This document shows, one piece after another, positions 33,238 to 43,610 of a DNA stretch of 64,000 nucleotides. The DNA is from Eutreptiella sp. 'Long Island Sound 2002' (Eukaryota > Euglenozoa > Euglenophyceae > Eutreptiales > Eutreptiaceae). The notes below the pieces were generated by a model, which was not told the origin of the DNA, did not search any database, and saw only the letters and a list, made by a program, of their open reading frames with translations. The DNA lies in the NCBI GenBank assembly GCA_964036045.1, contig OZ038382.1, positions 89,575,795-89,639,794 of the forward strand. Direction: 5' to 3'. The translations under genes were made by a program, and so were the position numbers. The first letter of the stretch is position 1. Each line of letters begins with the position of its first letter.

Positions 33238-35090
33238 GCTGCCTACTACCGTAGTCGTTATCTTGCCTTTGATAGCCGATGGCGTCGGGACCGCTGGTGG
33301 TCCTTTTTCCAAGTGAGCAAAGAGATGAAAAACCAATTGATTTGGAATCAACAAAATTTCAAGGCTCAACGTGCGGATCGGGCAGAGGACATGACTGCAA
33401 ACATTTGAGAAGTGCGAGGAGTTCCACGGGTCCAAAACCGGCGCCAAAAAAATCTACCTCACAATCACCACAGTCGTCCTCGGAGTGTCCGCAAGGAAGT
33501 CAATGCACCCAGCCGAGTAAATCTTCACAATCCGCAACCCAAAGCACGCAACACCCTCCATCTAGTTCCCAATATGCAGCAACGTCAACAACACCGCCAT
33601 CAACTCCGGCTACCAGTCAAGGCAAAAATCCGCGTGCATGCTACCAAGACAGTTTAAATTCTATGAACCACAATCTCGAGCGCGAGGGGACCGATAAAGG
33701 TACGGCCGAGCTCAACCCGTATTATCGGTATGGAACTTATGTACCTTCAAAATTGGTTGGAACCCGTTCTTATTGGGCCTCGCGACATTTAGATCTTACA
33801 GCCATGAGTCGTGAACTTTGCAAAGCGGACCTTTTCATTACGTTGACCATGAATGACAACTGGGCCGATTTGCAAGCTGCTGTGCAAAAAGGGTGCCGTG
33901 CAGGAGCTGTGTGGCCTGGAGAATACCCCAGAAACACAGGGCCAAACAAGCCAATCCAAGATGGCCACGATATGGAGGCTTGTGTGGCGTTTCACAAGCG
34001 GGTGGAGATATTCAAGCGAGAGTTCTTGGCTATTGGCAAAAATGGTCCATTTGGAAAGGTGCGGGATTATTGGTTTCGATTTGAATATCAAGAGCGAGGC
34101 CGGGTGCATTTGCATGGCGTGGTATGGTGTGAAGCCAACAGCATTCCGGACGATGTGGTTTGCGCAACAATGCCCCGTGAAAGTGACGGCTTTGATCCAA
34201 AGTTCACGGCATACCTACGGGATCTGTACAAGGAGTGCAACATGGTGCATCAATGCTACCCCGACAAGTGTTTCAATATTGGTCGTGGGTGTGTATGCAC
34301 CAAGTGCAAGTCAGGTTATCCCTTTAGTGTGCCGCAGGAGAGAGAAGAATTGGATGACAGTGGAGTCCGCTTGCTTTATCGCAGATATGAAGCCGAAGAT
34401 GCATGTGTTGTTCCACACAATCGCCGTTTGTTGGTTCGACTCCAGTGCCACAATAATGTGCAACGGATAACATCTTTGGATTGGGAATTATATCTCGCCA
34501 AATATCTCACAAAGCCAGCAAAGTCATTGACGGTGCCCATCACCATCTCGCCCGATGCAAGCGATGTGGAGCGTTTGCTCAAGTTGCGTTCATTGGGACG
34601 CATGGAGAACGGCATGATGCTCTTAGGAATCCATCAATGTCGAGGTAGCCGAGAGGTGGTATGGATTCCTACAGATCCATGGCCTAAACTGGGACGGCTC
34701 AAGCGTCGAAAGCATCTCCCAAAAGAAGATACGTCCACAGACGTTTGGTATTTGGATCGCTATGACCACTATTTGGAACGCCCCATTGCTGCCATACCCA
34801 TCAAGTACCCCGACTACTATCGCTATTATCGCCGAACACAACGTGAAGCCGGAGACTCCACAGCTATAGCAAGCAATCCAGCAGAGGACTTTGCATATGA
34901 TTCTCCTTCTAGCGATTCCGATGATGCAGTGAGCGGAGATCGTTTTCAAGCCAATGTACGCCCCGATGAGGGCAATAAACCATATTGGTGGCCAGCACCA
35001 CCAGAAAAGTTGGAGAAGACATTCACGGACGAGGTGGGAAAAAAAGTGGATTCTGCGAAGGCGAACTGCGATCCCAAGGTGGAACTTTTA
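33238..35090 (+). CDS. Helitron Rep (HUH endonuclease) part of polyprotein
   Basis: From 33,238 to about 33,400 the coding phase is +1 (Y-Y-R-S-R-Y-L-A-F-D-S-R-W-R-R). After a Ser/Gln/Pro-rich linker (33,420-33,640) the original phase resumes. The Rep core has L-F-I-T-L-T-M-N-D-N-W (near 33,835), F-E-Y-Q-E-R-G-R-V-H-L-H-G-V-V-W with the HUH pair His codons at 34,107 and 34,113, and Y-L-A-K-Y-L-T-K with two candidate catalytic Tyr (34,491 and 34,503). In Helitrons this domain nicks single-stranded DNA and carries out rolling-circle transposition. A Cys cluster C-Y-P-D-K-C…C-V-C-T-K-C near 34,255-34,310 lies between HUH and Tyr. Coding shifts phase near 35,080. Confidence 0.9.
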
Positions 35091-36830
35091 CCTCCCGTAT
35101 GGAGAAGATGCAGAATTGTATTTCTTACAAAAGATATTATTGTCACAGCCGTTCACAAAAGCAGACCACGAGCGGAAATTCCTTTCATCCAACAATGTCA
35201 CTAAAACATACATGGAGGAGTGTATTCATCGAGGATTGTTTCGTGGTTATGAGGAAGAGGCAAGAGAAACTTTAAACAATGCCCAAGCACGTGGGTATTC
35301 GGTTGAGCGTTTGCGACTTCTTGCACAAGTTCTTATGGCCGAAGAGATCATAGACTCCACCTTCCTCAATACCTACATGTCCGATTTCGATGAGCTTGAA
35401 AAGCACCCGTTTGGAGAAGATGAGCCAGCAATGGCCGAGGAAGCTGAACTGGATCCCCAATTGGCGGAGGAGTTAAGGGCATTCATGGATGCTGACGACA
35501 CGCGTGCAGCAGAGGCACTTGTGAATGCTTTGAACCAAGGGCAACGCCGGGTATTTGACATTTTTATTGCACATTTTCAACGGCAACCTCTTGAGAATGG
35601 TCCGGATATTTCCGTGCATTGCCGCACATCAAGTGGAAGTAGTGTTGCGCAATTGTGTGCTGTTCTCACAGGGGTTGCGGGAACCGGCAAGTCTTATGTC
35701 GTTCGCTTGCTAATTGCCAAGTTAAGAGCGCTTGGTTTCAGCATCCTAGTTTGTGGTTCTAGTGGGGTAGCCGCCCTAAATGTTGGAGGACGCACAATCC
35801 ACAGCCTGTTCTCATTATCTTTGGACTTGGAGTGGCAAATAAAGGAAGGCACAACCTTGTGGTGGATGATTCGAACTGCCGATATGATTATTGTCGATGA
35901 GTTATCCCTCTTATCCAACAAGCTCCTTCACACGCTCCATGATGTGCTACACAAGGTACGCCGCGACAAGCGCAATCCTTTTGGTGGCATTACAGTGCTC
36001 CTCGTAGGTGATCCATTGCAACTACCCGCTGTTGATTTGGATATCTTTGACTGTGCACTCTTTCGAAACCATTTTGTTCCGTTTGTGCTGACGGACGTAA
36101 TGCGCCAAGACGATGCACATTTCATTAACTTGCTTAATCGTGTGCGGATTGGAGAGGAGAGTGACGAGGACCACTTAATTCTGCAGCAACGCATAGCGCT
36201 AAATTCCGATAGTCACTACAAGACTTGGAGGATGCCCCCATGTTGGTTGGCCGTAGAAATGCTATGAACCGATGGAATGAACATTTCATGGCTCAATTGG
36301 GGTCAAGCATTGTTACGTTCGATGCTAGCTACGTTGATATGGGTGGTGCCCCTACCAATCAAGCAATGTGCGACTACATCAATTCTCGCAATCGTCGTGT
36401 GCTACCTAAGCAAGTGTCTGTCGCAACGGGCATGAGGGCACGGCTTATTCGCAATGTGTCCATCGAAAATTGACTCGTTAACTCGACACTTGTTGTGATC
36501 AAAAGATGGTCGAATGATGTCATTGTGGTAAGCCCGGTGGGGCACGCAAGGGAGTACCCCATCTGCCGTTTCCAGCAAATTATTCCGGTGTACGGCCCGT
36601 CCGTGCAAGTCAAAATAATCCAATTCCCTATGCTTCCCGGATACTCATGTACCGTGCACGGTACGCAGGGCTGCTCTTACGACCGCGTATGGGTGGACAT
36701 GGCAGCCTTCTTTGCCGCAGCACACGCATATGTTGCTTTATCACGCGCTCGTTCACTTCAAGGCCTATTCATCCTCAATTACCGTCGTGACGCTTTCCTT
36801 GTTGATCCGTATTACGTGCAATTATGGGAT
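35085..36830 (+). CDS. Helitron Pif1-family helicase part of polyprotein
   Basis: Starts with the conserved Y-L-P-Y-G-E-D-A-E-L-Y-F (about 35,090). Walker A is G-V-A-G-T-G-K-S (35,671-35,694), the DE box I-I-V-D-E-L-S-L-L (Asp-Glu codons 35,896-35,901), the next motif V-G-D-P-L-Q-L-P-A-V (about 36,008) and the C-terminal motif Y-V-A-L-S-R-A-R-S-L (from 36,729). It is a superfamily 1B, 5'-3' Pif1-like helicase that would unwind the transposing strand. There is a phase change near 36,220. One TGA (36,471-36,473) falls inside the conserved R-N-V-x-x-x-x-L-V-N-S-T segment where Gly is usual, so GGA-to-TGA is likely. With the indels, this copy would not make one continuous product unless these are sequence errors. 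Confidence 0.9.
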
Positions 36831-38834
36831 TGGTTCGTGGCCACAAACGTGTTGTCTCCCAAACCACCAAGCCAAATCCCTCCTTATCCACGAAGAACAT
36901 TTACAACATCGCTCATAATTGGAATTATGTGTGTCCATCGTGCTTGGAGTGTCGTAAGTCAACTCCCACAGCGGTTGGATGCTCGGATATTGAAGGTCAA
37001 CATGCTCCACATTATCCAATATGTGTCGTTTCCATACTGGTCGTATATTGAGAGACAATTGCGTGGAGACAAGCTGTCTTTGGACATTGATGATCTAAAC
37101 GAGGATGGAACGGAGCAAATCCGCAAACAAGGACGACCGGTTGGTACTACACGGCAACTTCCACAAGGCTTCGAACTATTGGACGCGTGTAATAACCCAC
37201 GAGTGTTTGCGGCCCAAGACTTGGCTCAAATGTCGGTCGTGCAATTGCGGACATTGTGTGCTGCACATAAGCTATCAACTTCTGGAACCAAAGCCCAGTT
37301 TCAAGAACGCATCCTACAAAAGCAAAACCACATTCAACCTCCATCACCTACACCATCGCCTACACATTCACAAGGGCCTGTACGACTGGTACCGTCATCC
37401 ATCGATGATTTCCCCCATTTGCAGCCACGACTTAATTACTTTGGGGAGGATTTTTGGCCACAAGAAAGAAGCGATACCACGGAGAACAATGTGCACTTAT
37501 TGGAGAGTGCATGGTTGTCTTGCGCAGCAGTGCAATGCTTACTAGAGGTCTTGTTGCCACAGGGCAATTCCTCCGTTAAGCCGGTCATCCAAGATGTGAC
37601 ATTGGCAGTAATAATGCAACATCCTCCGACGTCGCGGGTTGTGTATACTCTGGGAGATGCCCTACCCGTACTACTCACCTCGCAGCACTCCACTGTTGGA
37701 GTTCACTACGTGTTGGTCACGGACATTTCCATTGTAGACAAGACCTTGGTCGTCCAGGATCCTAAAGATAACGCATCTACCTTTGGCGCATGGTTCCGGG
37801 CAATTATGAGTAAAATGGGATGGTCTTTTACATGGCATCATTATGGAACTCAACCCGATTCCGATACATGTGGCTTCCGTGTCGTCATGCTCGCCATGCA
37901 ATGGTGTCACACCAATCGACTCACCGGGCAACTCCCACGGTGGTTCTTGACGTATTGTGCAAGCGTTCTCCAGCTTTTTGCCGACGATACGAGCAGCTTG
38001 CGTTCTACGGTGAATATGTTTCAAGATTGGGCATATGAAGATGCTTTGAGAGAGTATGATGAACCAGTGGACTGGGCAATGACGGAGGGCGGGCCGCTTC
38101 CTACCGTCACCAGCAGCGACATGGAAGCTGCAATTCGCAACCCCCGATCCAATTCAGCAAGTGGTCCGTCTTCGACGTCCAAAGCGCCACAGCCTCCGCA
38201 TCCGTCAACCCGTAGGAAGAGTGGGACAAGTAAAGGGACTACGGGGGCAAACCCACAAACCACACCGGCACAGACCACTCCTACAAGAAAGATTCCAAAG
38301 TCAAAAAAGACAAATATGCCTCCACGTACCCGAACTTGCGAGCCACCACCCTACCAATCGCACCGTCAACCACATCCCAAGAGTGGACACGAGGCCGACC
38401 AAAGGTCTCGCAAACATTCCTCAAAGAAGCGGTCATCCAACTCCGAGTCCGGGCCAAGGTCCAAGAAGAGTCGACCAGAGGACCACGAACAGTCAAATAC
38501 TAGACAGAAGAGATCCACTTCGAGCCGTCCTTCCGAATCAACAAGCCAAGAGCCGCCAACAGCAAAACAACGGCAAGAAAAAGCTCCGGTAAATCATGCT
38601 ACACTATCCGAGAACGAGATCAAAAAGTGGTTAATCCTTATCACGGACGAAAATTTAAGTCGACGAAAACGCCGCGAGCATGCTTTGCACTTCTTGGGAG
38701 CCGCAGATAGTACCTTGGTAACATTACAGTACCGCACTCTCAGTCTCCAACTGCATCCCGACAAAAACCCGTCGGACGCACTAGCAAAGCAACGATTCCA
38801 AGTTCTTGGGTGTGCAAGAGACATGTTCCGTTAG
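36830..38834 (+). CDS. SAP - Ulp1-like protease - basic linker - J-domain C-terminus of Helitron polyprotein
   Basis: One uninterrupted frame (open from 36,474) continues past the helicase. A SAP-type DNA-binding helix pair lies at 37,210-37,315 (M-S-V-V-Q-L-R-T-L-C-A-A-H-K-L). An Ulp1/C48-like cysteine protease follows at about 37,470-37,930: G-V-H-Y-V-L-V-T-D with His codon 37,704, V-V-Q-D-P with Asp 37,758, and T-Q-P-D-S-D-T-C-G-F with Gln 37,851 and Cys 37,869. Then comes a Ser/Pro/Lys/Arg linker with nuclear-localisation-like basic runs (38,150-38,600). The last ~65 residues read Y-R-T-L-S-L-Q-L-H-P-D-K-N-P…A-K-Q-R-F-Q-V-L-G, a J-domain with its HPD (codons 38,754-38,762). SUMO-protease domains occur in some transposon proteins; a J-domain fused to a Helitron is not one I know. 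Confidence 0.8.
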
Positions 38835-39574
38835 CTAACCAGTTGCCATACATGAGGAATCGTCTTTATATTATTTCTTCCAAACTCGCTAATGCTCCTT
38901 GTGTGGCGCCCACCAACACGGAAAACTTCTTTTGCATGTATTACACATTTATTTCATTCTTGCGTGCAATTGCGTGTCCTCTAAAATTGTAATTTTAATT
39001 AGCATTCAAGAGGTACGATTAACAGACCTGCAATCAATTCCGCCACATTGCAAATTTAACAAACCTACATACAATTAGTGCACGACGTAGGTTGCACGTG
39101 TACTCTTAGCGGAGTTACCTTCACTTATTAGTACACAACGCAGGATGCAGGTGTACTCTTAAGGGAGTTACCTTCTCTTAGTTACAACAGAAGTACGAGT
39201 CAAGGTGTCCATGTCACGGAGTTCCCTTCATTTACAAGCAGCAAGCGTACAAAGCACTCATCCACGTTGTGCGCGCACCTTCAATTGTTGCAAACGGTTT
39301 GTTAGAATCCTCTCACACAAAGGGTGATGCATCTTCTAAAACATACGGAAAACATTTTGGTAGCAAAGCGGGTGTACTCTTAACGGAGTTACCTTCAATT
39401 TTTTTCATCCATTTGCCAATCCATAAGAGCACGGTACAATTAGTGCACGACATACAATGCAGGTGTACTCTTAACGGAGTTACCTTCACTTATCATTAAA
39501 CGACGCAAGATGCAGGTGTACTCTTAACAGAGTTACCTTCTCTTATTTGCAACAAAAGTAATGTGCGTCACCTC
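38835..39574 (+). promoter_or_regulatory. array of GGTGTACTCTTAACGGAGTT motifs before the LRR ORF
   Basis: Copies start at about 39,095, 39,149, 39,371, 39,472 and 39,515, with a decayed form near 39,205. Several are preceded by CGACG(T/C)A(A/G)G(A/T)TGCA. The copy at 39,515 lies about 60 nt before the ATG at 39,575. The motif contains an imperfect inverted repeat (GGT-ACTC … GAGT-ACC) with a TTAACG loop. The rest of the interval is AT-rich and without ORFs. Confidence 0.7.
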
Positions 39575-40510
39575 ATGGCTCACTTCAACGACAATACGTT
39601 CGCCTCACTCATTGCGGCAAAGGAATATATTGACAACCTCACCTCCGGTTTCTTCGTCGGTTTGTGCGATCTAATGTTGTGGAGCGATATATCCGGACCA
39701 TATGCAAGCACTGCAATACAGGCAATTAACACAACATTGCGCTCCTCATCACGTACACTGCACACCCTGAATTTATCGTGCTACATGCCGTCCTTGTGCG
39801 CCTCAGACATGGCAGAGAACCTATTGAATTGCACATCTCTCACAACTTTGGCTCTGACTTTGCGCATCGCAAAGAATGAAGACGGGTTGGTAACTTTTAT
39901 GGACGATAACACATCTAATCGCATCTTCAAAGACGTTTTCTGTAAGGGCATGCATATGCTTAATTTACTCCACCTCGATCTCTCCTCTGGGTCCATCACT
40001 AATAGTGGTGCATGCGCGTTGGCAAATGAATTTTGCAACGCGCAAACACTTACCCACATGCATCTAGACCTAGGTTACAACCACATAGGTCCACTTGGGG
40101 TGGCCTCTTTATTTCGTTTGATGGGACGATACAAAAAGCTGCAAAGTTTCTATTTGAACGTCTGTGCCAATCAGAAGTGGGGGACCCAAAATGAATTGGC
40201 CAAACCCTTTTACATCCGAGAACTTGCAACCACTTTGTGTTCCATTCAACTGGATTTCCAAGACATTGGTCTTGTTGACCATAGTGTGATTGACCTCGTC
40301 AACACCTTGGTTAACAAATGGAATCCGCAAGTGTTGCAACAAAGCAACACATCCGCACTGCTTTCGCTAAATCTTCTCTACAATTATAATATTGATATGG
40401 CGGGGGTTTGTGCATTGCAAGTGCTAGCAAACCACTTTGCCGTTGACGTGCATACAACAATTTCATGTGATGCATTCGATTCACCCCATTTGTACAGCGA
40501 CGACGACTAG
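39575..40510 (+). CDS. leucine-rich-repeat (RNI-like) protein in the Helitron unit
   Basis: A 311-codon intronless frame from the ATG at 39,575 (M-A-H-F-N-D-N-T-F). At least four LRR-type segments are spaced 27-40 residues apart: L-H-T-L-N-L-S-C-Y, L-T-T-L-A-L-T-L, L-L-H-L-D-L-S-S-G-S-I-T-N-S-G-A-C-A-L-A, and L-T-H-M-H-L-D-L-G-Y-N-H-I-G-P-L-G-V-A-S-L. A later one is L-L-S-L-N-L-L-Y-N-Y-N-I-D-M-A-G-V. The pattern fits the ribonuclease-inhibitor class (…LDLS.N.I…G..AL), which mediates protein binding. It shares the upstream motif with the Helitron gene, so it is probably a captured host gene or accessory ORF of the element. The C-terminus ends in S-D-D-D. Confidence 0.7.
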   Translation: MAHFNDNTFASLIAAKEYIDNLTSGFFVGLCDLMLWSDISGPYASTAIQAINTTLRSSSRTLHTLNLSCYMPSLCASDMAENLLNCTSLTTLALTLRIAKNEDGLVTFMDDNTSNRIFKDVFCKGMHMLNLLHLDLSSGSITNSGACALANEFCNAQTLTHMHLDLGYNHIGPLGVASLFRLMGRYKKLQSFYLNVCANQKWGTQNELAKPFYIRELATTLCSIQLDFQDIGLVDHSVIDLVNTLVNKWNPQVLQQSNTSALLSLNLLYNYNIDMAGVCALQVLANHFAVDVHTTISCDAFDSPHLYSDDD

Positions 40511-40621
40511 GTCCTTCGTCGGCAATTCTATGCAATTTAAAGCCTGTTCCCTTCGATTCCAAACTTTTCTAGTACCCAGGAGTTCCAACCAGTTCAGGTT
40601 GCCATCCGTGGGAGTTCCCAA

Positions 40622-40720
40622 TGTACAGGTGTACTCCTAACGGAATTACCTTCACCTTCATGCCATGTCTAAACCTTGGGAGCAAAGGTTACAACTGTTT
40701 CTGTAAAGTGATTACCACGA
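40622..40720 (+). promoter_or_regulatory. sixth downstream leader-motif copy with decayed start codons
   Basis: GGTGTACTCCTAACGGAATT at 40,628, ACCTTCACCTTCATGCC, then ATGTCTAAACCTTGGGAGCA, which resembles the first codons of the Helitron gene (ATGTCAAATCGCTGGGAGCA). The frame stops after a few codons. It mirrors the upstream leader units and marks the 3' flank of the unit. Confidence 0.65.
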
Positions 40721-40911
40721 GACTCGCAAGTAATTCCTTCACGTGTTTTACCAGCTGTGCTTCGTTCCTCCAACACTGCCACACGGTTACGGTACATTGC
40801 GGTTGATGGACATACGTACGGATGGGCTCTTTCTGAGCGGATGTAAATTCCCATTAGCCTTCCCCTCCACCTTGTGCTCGACTCCCACATAATGAACCCG
40901 CGTGTCTTTTA
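40721..40911. other. no gene supported
   Basis: Sequence between the last leader copy and the right 14-bp inverted repeat. It is unremarkable, with no convincing hairpin plus CTRR terminus. Confidence 0.4.
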
Positions 40912-40931
40912 GGAGAGGGGTGTAGATTAGA

Positions 40932-40933
<2 letters not shown>

Positions 40934-41026
<93 letters not shown>

Positions 41027-41035
41027 TATATATAT

Positions 41036-41104
<69 letters not shown>
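40934..41104. repeat. (TA)n microsatellite with AAA interruptions
   Basis: TA dinucleotides with three short interruptions (near 41,018, 41,047 and 41,087). Right-hand partner of the tract at 28,962-29,206. Confidence 0.99.
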
Positions 41105-41765
41105 GGCGGTGAGGCAGTACATTGGAGAAGTTACAAGGCCCCTTGCCCCTGAGCAGTGTGGCGGTGCATGAGAGGAGATACACTGCCCACTGCCCCGAAG
41201 CAGTGTGGTAGTGCATTGCAAGAGTAACGCTCTTCGCAGCCACCGCCACCCAGGTAGGACTCCCCGTCCCCCACGCTGGCGGGCCCGCGCATTGCACAAG
41301 ATCCACTGCCCACGGCCCCCAATTGGTGTGGCAGTGCATGACGAGAATTGCACTAGCCATTTGCCCCATGCAGTGAGGCATGGGTTTGCAAGAGTTGCAC
41401 TGCCCACTGCCGACAGGCGGAGTGGCAGTGCATTGCGGGAGTTGCACTGTCCACTGTACCCGGGCGGTAAGACAGTGCGTTGCACGAGTTGCACTGCCGA
41501 GTGCCAAGCGGTGTGGCAGCACATTGCAGGAGGTGCACTACCCACTGCCCCAAGGCAGTGTGTTAGTGCATTGTAGGATTTCCGCTCTTTACGGCAGCGA
41601 CCACCTCCTAGGCACGACACCCCGTCCCCCTAGCTGTTGCGCCGGCGCATTGTTGGAGTTCCGCAGCCCGCCACCCTTAGGCGGTGCGGCAGTGCAATGC
41701 AAGAATTTCATGGCCCATTGACCCCAAGCGGTGTGGCAGCGCATAGCAAGAGCTGCACTCTGACG
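41105..41765. repeat. GCAGTG minisatellite, forward orientation
   Basis: About 12 degenerate units of the ~47-bp repeat seen at 25,660-28,958. Two units (41,222-41,290 and 41,580-41,650) are replaced by related inserts containing GCAGCCACC(G)CCACC…GACTCCCCGTCCCCC. Confidence 0.85.
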
Positions 41766-42060
41766 GCAAGAAGCAGCACCACCCACCACGGCACCGCACA
41801 GTGCCAAGGGACACGGCAAGGCACACACAAGTGCAAAACAACACGAGACAAAACATTACATCACGACACAAACAACGCACCACAACACAATACACGGCGC
41901 CAAACAGCACGACACAAGCCATCTATCACAATACAGTGCCACACCACACACCACGCACAACAAAGCACGGCACAACACGACGCGGCACAAGACACCAAGC
42001 ACAACACCACGAAACACGTCACCGCATATCCTAAGAAGGGAAACATCAGCTGAGCACGCA
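41766..42060. repeat. low-complexity CACAACACGACA-rich stretch
   Basis: A purine/C-rich, T-poor run of CACAA/CACGA/CACCA words. A similar composition recurs at 61,660-62,065. No gene. Confidence 0.75.
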
Positions 42061-43077
42061 AGAGCGTGGCTGAGGGCCTCGTTGGTACCACCTGTATTGC
42101 CTCCCAAACCGCCTTGGGGCATCTGTGCTCAAGGGCACGCACATGCATGTCTGTTATCTTGTGCTATGGATGTGGCTCGTGTTGTGCCTTTGTGGTGTGC
42201 CTTGTCGCCCCGCTTTGGTGTGCGGTGCCTCGTCCCGTCTGGGTGCTCTCAGTGCGCCCTTTAAGTCCCATGGCCGTGGTGCCTTCCCCTACCGGATGCT
42301 CCGCTTCCCCGGTCTTGCTCGGCGGCTGCGCGGGGCACGTGGAAGCCGGCCGAAAAGAGTGCTCATGGTGCCTTCCACTGACCCGCCGCGGCGGGGGCGG
42401 CGGGCTCCCTCCGCGTTGTACCCGTGCAGGGCCTCGCTGGGGGGTTCTTTGTGGCGGGTCCCTGCGGCTTTGGTCTCGGGCTTCGTGCGCTACAGCGGTT
42501 TGGCTTTTGTGGACCCGGTCACACAAGCGTGCGGTTGTTGTACCGTCTGCCTTGCAACGGGGTTAGCGGCAGATGCATCGGGGCTGTTTTCTGTGGATGC
42601 CGTCACCTCCCCATACAGGTCGGAGGATGCCACGCCCGGGAGCCGTGCGTACGTGTGTGCACGTGTGTCCTAGTCGGGTCGGGCGGGCCGCTCTCCAGGG
42701 CACGTTTTGGTGCGTGTCACTTTTCTTTTGGCCGTTCTCATTGTCCGGATTTTTGTTGGCCCCCTCCTGTCTAGGTTTGCCCTGCTTGCATTTGCTCGCT
42801 TCTCTTTCCTTGTTGTTCGGCTTCTCCTCTGCGGTCCCTCATTTGTGCCCCCGTTGGCTCCTGCCGTCCTGTGAATCCGGCCCCAGGTGCCTTGGGCCTT
42901 GGCGCCGCGTGGTTTGTTGCTGCTTTTTTGCCTGTGCTGTTTCCCTCATTTTGTCTGGTGTGTGCCCCCTTTGGCTGGGGTTTTTGTGTGGTTCCAGCCC
43001 TCGGTGCCCTAGGCCTTGGCGCCCTTCGGCCGGTTTTGTGCTACCCCACGTCCCCTCCCCCCCACCCTTGGTGCACG
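42061..43077. other. A-poor, G/T/C-rich stretch without a supported gene
   Basis: Long plus-strand frames (for example 42,573-43,115) are Cys/Leu/Phe/Pro-rich and lack domains; they follow from the very low A content of the plus strand. A similar stretch lies at 62,815-63,860 and both adjoin GTTCTAG word clusters. Confidence 0.5.
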
Positions 43078-43290
43078 CTAGAAGACCCAATTTCGTTCTA
43101 GCCCAGAACTTCTAGTCTAGATGTTCTAGGCTGGATTAGATCAAGACTAGAACGATGCGATAACCTGGACTTGTAGAATACGTAGAGCACAAAAAACAAA
43201 TTATCGCAGTGGGTTGGGGGGAGCATGGCACATACACTCATACCAACCAACACACTAGAGCAAAGCTAGAAGAAAGCTAGAACAAAAACA
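43078..43290. other. GTTCTAG/CTAGAAC word clusters (family II)
   Basis: 43,078-43,155 holds GCTAGAAGAC, CGTTCTAGCCCAGAAC, CTTCTAGTCTAG, GTTCTAGGCTGG and GACTAGAACG: a foldback like the family II introns. A second small cluster is at 43,255-43,290 (AAAGCTAGAAGAAAGCTAG). Whether these are introns is unproven. Confidence 0.5.
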
Positions 43291-43610
43291 TGCACACACA
43301 TTTGGCAAGTAACGGACACCAATGTGGGAGGGGGGGGTTCCATGACACATAGACACATCGAAAACATCACATTTGGTACATGTCTAGTTTCGTCACACGT
43401 TTTTCAGCGGGGGGGGGCTTCACAACTACCTGGGGGAGCGTGGGGGGGGAAGGGGGTGAACTCAAGGGTGTGGGAGGGTTTTCTTTTCTTTGTTTCACAG
43501 GTGCATTTTGTCAATCAAATATGAACCAATTTCAAATATGAACCAATTTCTTGTTCAGGTGTGCCATGCTATGCTGTGCCGTGTTGTGGTGTGTTGTGGT
43601 CTCGTAAGGT
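43291..43610. repeat. duplicated segment shared with 62,070-62,520, rearranged
   Basis: 43,415-43,610 matches 62,070-62,255 in direct orientation (TTGTTTCACAGGTGCATTTT, ATGAACCAATTT, GTGTGCCATGCTATGCTGTG). 43,262-43,390 matches 62,400-62,520 in inverted orientation (AACATTTGGCAAGTAACGGA, TTCCATGACACATAGACACA). Confidence 0.75.

Larger units (their letters stand above)
29208..40925 (+). mobile_element. Helitron-bearing unit bounded by 14-bp inverted repeats
   Basis: CTACACCCCTCTCC at 29,208-29,221 and its exact complement GGAGAGGGGTGTAG at 40,912-40,925 sit just inside the two (TA)n tracts. Between them are a tandem 163-bp repeat, a promoter-like motif array, the Rep/helicase polyprotein gene and a leucine-rich-repeat ORF. 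Classical Helitrons lack terminal inverted repeats; some Helitron variants have short ones (family knowledge). I could not identify a typical 3' hairpin followed by CTRR, so the true transposon ends remain open. Confidence 0.65.

Noticed and set aside
33279-33420. Start of a separate Rep ORF at 33,279
   Set aside because: Conserved Helitron residues in this interval are in another phase (Y-Y-R-S-R-Y-L-A-F-D), so the ATG at 33,279 begins an out-of-frame stretch. One polyprotein gene with indels fits better.
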